In this document: positions 55,480-64,000 of the stretch, one piece after another | Layout: every line of letters starts with the position of its first letter | How positions within the stretch are numbered: position 1 is the first letter of the stretch | DNA from: Sclerotiophoma versabilis | Taxonomy: Eukaryota > Ascomycota > Dothideomycetes > Pleosporales > Didymellaceae | Direction of reading: 5' to 3' | DNA: 64,000 nucleotides | Assembly (NCBI GenBank): GCA_012274445.1 | Contig: JAAROD010000014.1 | Location: 365,001-429,000, forward strand | Notes under the pieces: model-generated | The model's database searches: none | Seen by the model: only the letters and a program-made list of their open reading frames with translations | What the model was told of the DNA's origin: nothing | Program-made: the position numbers and the translations under genes

Positions 55480-58400
55480 ATGGAGTAGTATTATCGGCAC
55501 TCTTGGACTCGGGAGCACAGGCGAACTACATATCCCAGACAGCAATGTACCGAGCAGGTCTCGTACCACGCACAAAGGAACACGCCTATTCGCTCCGAGT
55601 AGCCAACGGAGAATCAATGCCGGAAGAGCCGTATATCATGTACGAAGTGATAGCGGCCCCTCTAGAGATACAGGGACACCACGAGGAACTAACCCTAGAC
55701 GTCTTCGCAAAGGCCACGCACGACGTCATACTAGGACTTCCCTGGTTACGGAAGCACAATCCAGAGATAGACTGGACATGGGAAAGACTTTCGTTGAGAC
55801 GATGCAAATGCGGCACCAATGCATCGAAGCCCACGCAGCGCGCGCCGCGACTGGTGGATGAGAAGGAGATTAACAACGTCTCTTCGACACATAAGACGCG
55901 CCAAGATAGAGCGGTCGACCGTGTGGACAAAGAAAGCCCCTCCACGACGGTTAAGGAGAACAAGAGTGCACCTCCTGGCATACCAGATGTGTATAGACAG
56001 TACGCCTGGATGTTTGAAGAAGAGTTATCCGCAAAAGCGCTACCCAAGCATCAACCTTGGGATTGTGAGATTAAACTCGAGGAAGGGAAAGAACCACCCT
56101 TCGGGCCCATATACCAGTTATCCGAGAAGGAGCTCGAGATACTACGCGAGTACATCAAGGAGAACCTCGCGAAAGGATTCATTAGGAAATCCGAATCCCC
56201 GGCGGGATTCCCCATTCTATTCGTACCAAAGAAAGACGGCAAGCTGAGGCTTTGCGTCGACTACCGGAAGTTGAACGATATCACCATCAAGAATCGTTAT
56301 CCGCTACCCAACATATCCGAGTTACAGGACCGGCTATCAGGAGCGAAGTTCTTCACCGCACTCGACTTACGCGGAGCGTACAACCTCATACGCATGAAGA
56401 AAGGCGAAGAATGGAAGACGGCGTTTAGAACCCGTTATGGTCACTACGAGTATACGGTCATGCCATTTGGGCTAACCAATGCACCAGCAGTATGTCAGGC
56501 ACTAATCAACAATGTGCTGCGAGCACACCTGGACATCACAGTGGTAGCATATCTCGATGACATCCTAGTGTACAGCAAGACACTAGAAGAACACAAGGTC
56601 CATGTGCGACAAGTGTTAGAATGCTTAGCAACCGCAGACCTTAGGCTAAAGCCAGAAAAGTGCGAATGGCACAAGGAAGAAGTGGAGTTCCTTGGCTATG
56701 TCGTAGGAAGATATGGAGTCAAGATGAGCGAAAAGAAAATCCAGGTTGTAAAGGATTGGCCGACACCCACTACAGTCAAGGGAATTCAAGAATTCCTTGG
56801 GTTCGTCAACTTCAACCGACGCTTTATCAAGGACTACTCCATGAAGGCCTTACCGCTCACGAGACTTACGCGGAAGGATACACCCTTCAAGTGGGAACAA
56901 GCGCAAGAGGACGCTTTCCAAGCGCTCAAGCAAGCATGCGTAGAGCCCCCCACACTAATCGCATTCAGGAGCGGCGAACCCGCACGCCTTGAAACGGATG
57001 CCTCGGGTTTAGCATTAGGAGCATGCATTACTCAAGAACGAGACGGTCAATGGCACCCGATTGCCTACCACTCAAGGAAGTTCACGGCACCGGAAGAACG
57101 ATATGACGTACACGACAAAGAGCTCATGGCCATTGTCGATGCACTACAGCATTGGAGAGTATACGCAGAAAGCTGCTCAGAACTCACCATCTACACAGAT
57201 CACAAGAACTTGGTACACTTCACCACTACTAAGGTTCTGAACCGACGACAAGTGCGCTGGTCAGAAATGCTTGGTCAGTACAAGTTCAAGATCCTGTATA
57301 CGCCAGGAAAAGAAAACGGTAGAGCAGACGCGCTCAGCCGACGCCACGATCTCGCAGGCGAAAAAACAATCAACAAGTTCGCCATTCTCGGGGTTAACAA
57401 GGACGGGACATTGGGACCATCTCAGCAGCTCAATTTAGTGATGCAAGTTCAGCAGGAACAACGCATCCCGGAGCAAGTACCAGAAGAACTTCAGGAGGAA
57501 GTTATCTCAAGACATCATGACGATGCGCTACACGGACACCCTGGTATTACTCGCACCATGGAACTCATCAAGCGACACTATGAGTTTTCCAACATGAAGG
57601 ACAAGGTCACCAAGTTCATCAGGAACTGCGTGCAGTGCCAACAGAACAAACATAGCACACACGCCAAGTATGGGGAAGCACAAGCAATGGAACCACCAAC
57701 GGCACCATGGACGAACATCACAATGGATTTCGTCACACAGCTACCACCCTCCAAGGACCCTGTCACAGGATACACCTACGACTCAATCTTCGTCGTAGTA
57801 GATAGATTCACCAAGTACGCTGAAATGATACCATTCAGACACAGCTACACTGCGCAACAGCTAGCTACGGTATTCATCGATCGGATCATTCGCTACCACG
57901 GAATGCCCGAGTCAATCATCAGCGACAGAGATAAGCTTTTCACGTCAAACTATTGGACCACGATGCTTGCCGCATTGGGTACCAAGAAAAAGCTATCTAC
58001 AGCCTATCATCCGCAGACGGATGGACAGACAGAAAGAACGAATCAGACCATGGAAACATACCTTCGGATCTACAGCAACCAGGAACAAGACAACTGGGTT
58101 TCGCTATTACCCATGGCACAGATTGCATACAACAACAAGTTATCGGAAGCAACGGGCACGACGCCGTTCTTCGCGAACCACGGGAGACACCCAAATCTCT
58201 TTACTCGATCTCACGATTGCCCTATTCAGACGGAATCAGCAATAGCCTCAGCAGTTAGACTGAAGGAAGTACACCGGAAATCACTCGAAAACATCGCACG
58301 AGCTCAGGGACGAGCCATTTCATATGTCAATCAGAAACGAAAAATAGCACCTCAGCTAAAGGAGGGGGATAAAGTCTATCTCCTCACAAAAAATCTCAGA

Positions 58401-58775
58401 ACACGAAGAGCAACGAAAAAGCTGGACAAGGTCAAGGTCGGACCATTTTTCATTTCTAAGCAAATCAGCCCAGTCAACTATCGACTTGAGCTACCCAAGG
58501 ATGCAAAGATCCATCCAGTGTTCCACATCTCGCTGTTGGAACCTGCCGACCCAAGAACGCCAATCCAGAAAGACTTCCACTACCAAGCCGACGGCAACGA
58601 TGAATGGGAAGTCGAAAAAATAGTAACACATCGGAGAACCAAGAAGGGTATTCGATACCTAGTCAAATGGTTAGGTTACCCGGAATCAGAAAACACATGG
58701 GAACCTCCAACGCACCTCACGAACTGCCACCAATTGGTACAGAAGTACCATGGTTCGCAACAGACTCCTCGATAA
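55395..58775 (+). CDS. pol: Pol polyprotein of chromovirus (-1 frame)
   Basis: The open frame follows the slippery site. Counting from Leu at 55503, the domains are as follows. Aspartic protease is ALLDSGAQANYIS (DSG at 2-4). Reverse transcriptase spans about 185-400, with CVDYRKLNDITIKNRYPLP and YLDD (350-353). RNase H starts at LETDASGLALGA (Asp at 499) and has YTDHKNL. Integrase has the HHCC module (about 670-710, CVQCQQNK) and the DDE core (MDFVTQLPP, SDRDKLF, HPQTDGQTERTNQ). A C-terminal chromodomain WEVEKIVTHRRTKKGIRYLV..WLGYPESENTWEP lies at about 1034-1080. Chromodomains direct integration toward methylated-histone chromatin, which fits insertion into RIP-degraded heterochromatin. All catalytic motifs look intact. 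Fusion to Gag is inferred from the frameshift site. Confidence 0.95.
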   Translation, partial: RQAPKECSAERSLNAIGDGSLIRLPIKLNGVVLSALLDSGAQANYISQTAMYRAGLVPRTKEHAYSLRVANGESMPEEPYIMYEVIAAPLEIQGHHEELTLDVFAKATHDVILGLPWLRKHNPEIDWTWERLSLRRCKCGTNASKPTQRAPRLVDEKEINNVSSTHKTRQDRAVDRVDKESPSTTVKENKSAPPGIPDVYRQYAWMFEEELSAKALPKHQPWDCEIKLEEGKEPPFGPIYQLSEKELEILREYIKENLAKGFIRKSESPAGFPILFVPKKDGKLRLCVDYRKLNDITIKNRYPLPNISELQDRLSGAKFFTALDLRGAYNLIRMKKGEEWKTAFRTRYGHYEYTVMPFGLTNAPAVCQALINNVLRAHLDITVVAYLDDILVYSKTLEEHKVHVRQVLECLATADLRLKPEKCEWHKEEVEFLGYVVGRYGVKMSEKKIQVVKDWPTPTTVKGIQEFLGFVNFNRRFIKDYSMKALPLTRLTRKDTPFKWEQAQEDAFQALKQACVEPPTLIAFRSGEPARLETDASGLALGACITQERDGQWHPIAYHSRKFTAPEERYDVHDKELMAIVDALQHWRVYAESCSELTIYTDHKNLVHFTTTKVLNRRQVRWSEMLGQYKFKILYTPGKENGRADALSRRHDLAGEKTINKFAILGVNKDGTLGPSQQLNLVMQVQQEQRIPEQVPEELQEEVISRHHDDALHGHPGITRTMELIKRHYEFSNMKDKVTKFIRNCVQCQQNKHSTHAKYGEAQAMEPPTAPWTNITMDFVTQLPPSKDPVTGYTYDSIFVVVDRFTKYAEMIPFRHSYTAQQLATVFIDRIIRYHGMPESIISDRDKLFTSNYWTTMLAALGTKKKLSTAYHPQTDGQTERTNQTMETYLRIYSNQEQDNWVSLLPMAQIAYNNKLSEATGTTPFFANHGRHPNLFTRSHDCPIQTESAIASAVRLKEVHRKSLENIARAQGRAISYVNQKRKIAPQLKEGDKVYLLTKNLRTRRATKKLDKVKVGPFFISKQISPVNYRLELPKDAKIHPVFHISLLEPADPRTPIQKDFHYQADGNDEWEVEKIVTHRRTKKGIRYLVKWLGYPESENTWEPPTHLTNCHQLVQKYHGSQQTPR

Positions 58776-59217
58776 GCCCGAGAGCAGCCCAGGTCGCAGG
58801 CGAGGCACACATGCCTATCGACGCCGCCGGACAATCCATCTCCTCGGCAAAATCCAGTTCTCCCGATTCGGCCATTTCATTCGCCATACACAGCGCCTTT
58901 TGCCGCGCGCGATTCTCAGCTTGTTTCAGAATCTTCTTATTTCGCAACAACCGCGCAATAACGGTTGCCAACAAGGTTTCATCTTCTTCCACCTTCTTTT
59001 CATACTCTTCGCGAGTACGATCCAGCGACTCCCACGACATGTTGACACAAGGCTTCCCAGCCTTTGTGCACTCAGCACACTTCAGACGCTTTGTAGCGTT
59101 CGGCATGATGTAGCACTCGTGGCCTTCGAAGAAACAACGGTTGCAGGGGACTTCGGCGGGAGTATTAGCTCGACGAATTTCTAGACCAAGTCGAAGGTTG
59201 CGGGTGTGAGAAGACAT
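58717..59217 (-). CDS. Antisense zinc-cluster (Zn2Cys6-like) protein inside the chromovirus
   Basis: 166 residues on the strand opposite gag-pol, from ATG 59217 to a stop at 58717. The last 59 bp overlap the 3' end of pol tail to tail. Cysteines 25, 28, 35, 47, 50 and 57 give CX2CX6CX11CX2CX6C, within the consensus of fungal Zn(II)2Cys6 DNA-binding clusters. The usual basic stretch after the second Cys is replaced by FFEGHE. NMSWESLDRTREEYEKKVEEDE and ARLLRNKKILKQAEN (about 60-105) look like a coiled coil for dimerisation. The frame can be followed in the RIP-killed copy (about 48005-48525). It may regulate the element or package with it; function unproven. Confidence 0.72.
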   Translation of the reverse strand: MSSHTRNLRLGLEIRRANTPAEVPCNRCFFEGHECYIMPNATKRLKCAECTKAGKPCVNMSWESLDRTREEYEKKVEEDETLLATVIARLLRNKKILKQAENRARQKALCMANEMAESGELDFAEEMDCPAASIGMCASPATWAALGLIEESVANHGTSVPIGGSS

Positions 59218-59301
59218 CTCGACATACCGGTCACCAGATGCGGGGACAAGCTCGGTTTTATGTAAGCCCGGATTCCAGTCACGTGGTTTGAGGACAAACC
59301 C

Positions 59302-59316
59302 AAAGGAGGAGGAGGA
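59302..59316 (+). other. Polypurine tract
   Basis: AAAGGAGGAGGAGGA lies three bases before the 3' LTR, as expected for plus-strand DNA priming in reverse transcription. Confidence 0.85.
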
Positions 59317-59319
59317 TAG

Positions 59320-59818
59320 TGTTACGATCCTGTGCGGACGAAGCGGCACAGTGATTAAGTAGCCAACCACAGCCCTCACCCATGAACCAGGGGCGGAGTC
59401 AGGAAGGATCTCCCTTTGTACGGTCACGTGACATGCTCGTCAACGAGCATGACACACGTGACTTGCTCGTCAACGAGCATCGTATGTTATCGCTCGTCAA
59501 CGAGCAACGCTATGTATTTCATTGGACTGACCCTAGTCGCTCGTCAACGAGCATTACCCCATAGCAAGTATATAGTCAGTAGGAACACAACCCTTATGGT
59601 TCGTGTTCAACTTAGTCAATCAAGTTTGTCTTTGGAATCTCGACCCCAACTCTCGAGCTAGATAGTCTACTCTATACTACTCATTGTTACCCTCTATTGC
59701 CACGGTGTTTCACTAGGCAATAACCCCAACCCTTACGGACCTTCCTGTACCAGCGCTCATCCCTGAGAACCAATACGAATAGTGCTTACGAGCTTTGCTT
59801 GAAAGTACAACTTCAACA
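59320..59818 (+). repeat. 3' LTR of intact chromovirus
   Basis: 499 bp, no difference from the 5' LTR seen by eye, followed by the GCTAG duplication. Confidence 0.97.
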
Positions 59819-62800
59819 GCTAGTTCTAGTAGCTTATATTAAGGAACATGCCTACTATATTATACTAATATAGTTTAAGGTTAAACTATATAGCTATTAC
59901 TACTATAGTGTAAAAAGATTGCGCAGTAAGTATTATAGCATAGGTTAACTTAATTAAATCCTTAGCCTATAGGTCTCTGCGTATATAAATCCTAGCTTTA
60001 TATTTTATAAAGTATTTATCTTAGTTAAACTTATATATAAAGACCTATTTAAGTAGTAAAGGCCTGTTTAAGCTGCTTAGTTAGTTAATTTCTTTCTATA
60101 TATGCTTTTTAATAAGTATTAATATCTTTTTCTTATACACCTAGTAAAATAGAGCGCCTAGTAGGTAGTATGTAAGCTTCTTCTATTTATTAGAGAGTAG
60201 AGAGAGCTTATTATAGTATATGCGCTGCTTAATTTAAGTAACTAATTTCTTAGCCTATAGAGCTAAGGTATTAATAACTATATACATAGTAATTAGGTCT
60301 CTTCTAAGCTCTCTATACCTTTCTATATACTTAAATAAAGGTTTAAGCATTTATAAATACTCTACTAATTAAATTAAGCTAATTATAGTATATAGGCCTG
60401 CTCTATTAGCCTCTCTATTATCTTTTCTAAGCTTATTACGCTGTTAGTTACAGAGCTAACAGCTTAACCTAATAGCTGTGCCTGTGCCCCTATGCCTTTC
60501 TATACTTCTTATACTTAGTTAACCTACTTCTATTACTTTTTAAGATAGTATATAGATAATTAGAGAGCTAGGTCTAATAGGTAGATTATTGCAATCCTTA
60601 ATACCTGCTAGTAAGCTCCTTTATTTAATAGTAGAGTGCACTTTCTATAAGTTACTAGACAGGGTCTCTATATAAGAAGCCTCTAGATTATTACTAAGCT
60701 GCTTATTATTAGGCTTAGGCGTAGAATTAGGTAAGAGTAGACCTATATCTTATTACTCTGTGCAAATCTCTATTAGTTTACTAGCTAAGCTAACTAATTG
60801 CGTAGTCTTATCTTTAGGAGCTTAATTAGTACTAGACTAGCCTTCTAGTAACTAACTTCTCTCTAGAGGTTTACCTCTAAGCTGTTACTTAGTAGGTAAG
60901 TTAAGTAATAGATCTTCTCTCTCTATAATAGAGAGCTTAATTATATCTTCTATATATATAATTTTACTAGTTATATAAAGTATCTTAATTATAGTAGTTA
61001 CTTCTAATACTAGAATAGTATCTAACTTATCTCTGCTATAAAAGAGCTTCTTATTAAAGGTTATATTACGTGTTATAATTACCTAGTTAAGTTAGAGTAC
61101 CTATATTCTATAGATATTAGTAGCTTAGTAGCCTACTAAATACCTAATATAGCCCCTTAGAGCGACTTTAAAGCCTCTTTAATTACGCTTAGCTACTTAT
61201 TCCCTGTTTAAGGGGTAGGCACGGTAGCTATATGCGTATGTCCTGCTCTAATTAGGTCTTAGATTAGCTATAACTGCCTTTACCTGCTTAGGTTAGTACT
61301 AGCAGAAGTATTATATAAACTACTAGTTAAGCTGCTTATTTAAACTCTAAAGCTTATTTGCATATAATAGGCTTATGTTATAGAGCTAGGCTACTACTAT
61401 AACTACCTTAGGCTAGAGCTTCTTAGGTAAGTTTAAGCTGCTTCTTATCTTAATAGACTTAGTAATAATCTCTTAGCTCTCTTTTCTAGTAGCTCTATTT
61501 AGCTTATATATATATAGCAGAACCTATTTAATATTAATTTCTACTTTAAGCGCCTAGTATTTATATAGAGAGCTTCCTTACTATAGTAAGGTAGTAGTAT
61601 TATTATCCTAGCTTATTTTGCAGATATAGAGCTTATACTAGGTAGCTACCTAGCTTAAGAAATTAGTTAGAATATATAAAATCTTAACCTAAGTCTTTTC
61701 TTACAGTGTGTATATAAAGAGCTTTCTACTATAGTACTTCTTAATTAAAAGTATCTATAGTTTACTGCCTCTGCCTAGAGGTATATTAAATAAGTTCTAT
61801 CTAATTCTCTAGAATAGCTAAGTAGGCTTCTTATAAGGTCTATATAAAATAACCTACTTAGTATATATAGTTATATATACCTTATAGTCTTTTTAGAGTA
61901 TTCTACTTATATATATACTGCGCACGTGCTGTATAAGTGCTTAAAGAGCTTCTAGGCCTAGATATTCTACTTAGGTGTGCTATAGCTGCTCTGTTAAGCT
62001 TTTAGAATATAAGTTATATAAGTATTTTATTATTACTACGTTTAATAGGCTTAGAAAGTAGTATAATAGTAGCTTATATTTAAAGAAAGTAAGGTTATAA
62101 GCACGCTACAGAGTAGTATATATAATACTCTTATTTAGATCTTTAATATAACTAACTTAGAGAGTACTATTAAGGCCTAGGTACTATACCTCTTTTTTCT
62201 GTAATTAAGCTTCTAAGATTATATTAATATAGAATTCTTCTACTATAATAATATTCTAAAGAAGTAGGTTCTTTATATTTAGGCTGCGCCTTCTATAAAG
62301 AGTATTCTTAAATAAATAAGCTTCTTAGCCTATAATAGAGAATACTTAGGTACCTACTTCTACTATGTTTATTAAGGTAGCTAGTATAAAGGTGCCTAGT
62401 ATAAGCTTATCTGCGCTGTTAACTAGGTAAGTAGCAGCTCTATTATCTAAAATTATACTCTCTAATAGAGAATAGGCGTTAAAGTCTATAAGGTTATAGA
62501 CTCTTAGCTTCTTCTCTACCTCTAAGTTTATTAGAAGTCTTATTATTATCTTTAGGTTAATAAGAGCTGCTTAGACGTTGCCTAGGAACTTAGCTTTAGG
62601 CACTCTACTTATAGGTTAAGGTATACTGCCTACTATAATAGCGTAGGGAGCTTATACGTACTAGCTAAGTTACTTAATTAACTTCTTTAGGTCTTTAAAG
62701 TTATTAGAGTTAAGCTTCTAAAGTATATTCTAGCAGTATAATTCCTTAAGATAGTAAGAAGGCGTAGATAAGCCCCTTACTACTATCTCTAGTACTTAGT

Positions 62801-64000
62801 ATTTAGTTACCTTCTACCTATAGGTATTCTCTTTCTTCTTATAGGGGCATTTATAGCTATTACCTATAGCTAAGCAGTTAGAGTTACTAGCAGGAGTGCT
62901 TTAGGCAACGTCTAAGCAGTTACTAAAGGTAGTAAATATACTAGAGGTATTCTTCTCTGCTCTTATTATATGCTTATGCATTAGGCTACTAAAGACTCTA
63001 CTTACTTAGTCTAAAGTAAGCGTTTTAAGCCCTAGGATAGTATCTAAGATAATCCTTTAGTATATAGTATAGGCTTATTTAGGGGCAATCTTATAGCTTA
63101 ATACATCTAAGAAGTCTTAGATAGTAAGCTCTCTATTAACCTCTATAAGCTTATAAGCCTTAGCTCTTATATAGAGGTATAACTACTTCTAGTACTAGTC
63201 TTATAGAGTAGCTTGTCCCTGCTTAGCAGCTCTAAGGTAAGCTCTATACTTAGCTTATACTTAGTTCTTAGTGCTAAGTAAGGTAGGAGTAAGCTTCTCT
63301 CTTAGGGCCTAGATAAGTAATTATAGAGTTGTACTATTACCTAAAATAAGCTGCACTATTACTAGTAATATAATTAATAGAGATATAGTAGCGTTAACCT
63401 AGTTCTATAGCTTCTAAAGGTGCTTAGCCCTAGCTGCCTACTTACTTAATTTAATTTTATACTTAGCAAGCTCCTAGTTATACACTTTAGTGCTTAATAG
63501 GGTTAGAGTGCTATAAGGCGTGCGCGTGTTAATTAGCTATATTAATTAACTTTAGGTTAAGTGCGCTAGGGGTCTCTTATTAAATGTTAAGCTTCCTGCT
63601 AGTTATTTAGAAGCTCTAAAGGAATCCTCTAAGCTACCTAGTAGTAGCTAAGGAGCTTCCTTGTGTATACTAGGAGCATCTAGGGTATCTAGGTTAACTA
63701 GATTCTATATATTGCGTAGCTTAGCGTGCTATATAAGCTGTATGTACTAATTAGGCTAGTTAGTTTAAGACTTTAGTTAGAAGGTGCCTGCAGGGATAGT
63801 AGATTAAGCTTATAAGCTATAGTTAACTAGCTTGCTTATAGTAGTAATTTATAGTTACTAAGAATTCAGGTTTAATTAGAGTAGTTAAGCTGCGTCTAAT
63901 AAGCTCTATTTAGCTAAGTGCGTAGAGAGATCTACTGTTCTTAGGAAGCTAGGCTTATAACTGTAATTAAGCTTAAAGGACTATACTTAGTTAATTAATA

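Larger units (their letters stand above)
52821..59818 (+). mobile_element. Intact Ty3/gypsy LTR retrotransposon (chromovirus)
   Basis: 6998 bp, TG..CA ends, flanked by the 5-bp duplication GCTAG (52816-52820 and 59819-59823). The LTRs are 52821-53319 and 59320-59818 (499 bp each, no difference seen by eye). It contains gag (53338-55479), a -1 frameshift site, pol with protease-RT-RNase H-integrase-chromodomain (to 58775), an antisense zinc-cluster frame (59217-58717) and a polypurine tract (59302-59316). Long open frames, identical LTRs and normal GC content show a recent insertion that has not passed through RIP. It interrupts the RT part of the older copia element. Confidence 0.97.
49179..64000 (-). 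mobile_element. RIP-degraded Ty1/copia-like element, split by later insertions
   Basis: A 37-bp word at 49179-49215 recurs at 63964-64000. It is best read as the same part of two LTRs, the second cut by the window end. On the minus strand near 52620 the frame reads EPYLFFNNK, stop, RIVLLFYIDNILLVY, a RIP-altered copia RT active site (YVDD seen as YIDN). Before it, in several frames, come WYKKLSS-like and ALYGL-like relics. The order fits copia (RT between integrase on the right and RNase H on the left). The element contains the solo LTR (51920-52418) and the whole intact chromovirus (52821-59818). A degraded CCHC-like knuckle may sit near 62845 (minus). Confidence 0.65.

Overview
The window is fungal nuclear DNA from a filamentous ascomycete (Pezizomycotina, probably Dothideomycetes). 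Genes carry short introns of about 45-100 bp with GT..AG ends, and they include BMS1, an APE4-type aminopeptidase, a cytosolic-type ArgRS and a CmcJ/AsaB-type oxygenase. A sharply bounded AT-rich block shows the signature of repeat-induced point mutation (RIP): CpA is depleted, TpA is in excess, and Gln/Trp codons have become stops. The genus cannot be fixed from sequence alone.

Layout. (1) 2.1-16.8 kb is gene-rich: a small Cys-rich protein, a cyclase-family enzyme (-), a SAP-like/membrane protein (-), an MME1-type mitochondrial carrier (+), BMS1 (-), a 71-aa I9-type proteinase inhibitor (+) and a mitochondrial PDK/BCKDK-type kinase (-). (2) 17-27 kb is mixed and partly decayed. It holds a Kelch pseudogene, an F-box/2EXR-like protein, a broken C2H2 gene, an APH/kinase-like gene, a relic LTR and a fragment of a monocarboxylate-type transporter. 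(3) 28-35.7 kb has four well-resolved spliced genes: a CmcJ/AsaB-like oxygenase (-), an 82-aa Trp-rich protein (+), aspartyl aminopeptidase (+) and arginyl-tRNA synthetase (+). (4) 37.4-41.5 kb is a graveyard: an ACR3 arsenite-efflux pseudogene (-), an arsH pseudogene (+) and an MFS monocarboxylate-type transporter pseudogene (+), with stop codons of the RIP type. (5) 41.5-64 kb is a nest of retrotransposons. It contains a RIP-destroyed Ty3/gypsy element (42197-49114, TSD ATAAG). Next to it is a RIP-destroyed Ty1/copia-like element on the minus strand (from about 49179 to beyond the window end). Into the copia element have inserted a pristine solo LTR (51920-52418, TSD GTAAG) and a pristine full-length Ty3/gypsy chromovirus (52821-59818, TSD GCTAG, 499-bp LTRs with no difference seen by eye).

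How things fit together. The pristine chromovirus encodes Gag, then Pol in the -1 frame behind a U_UUU_UUA slippery heptamer (protease, RT, RNase H, integrase, chromodomain). Between pol and the 3' LTR, on the opposite strand, lies a 166-aa reading frame with an exact Zn(II)2Cys6-type cysteine spacing followed by a predicted coiled coil. Its LTR carries four copies of a 14-16-bp palindrome. An element-encoded zinc-cluster protein acting on its own LTR palindromes is my main hypothesis for an undescribed system; it is inference. The RIP-killed relative shows that the same layout existed in an older copy. The decayed ACR3-arsH pair suggests an ancestral arsenic-resistance locus lost beside the transposon block.
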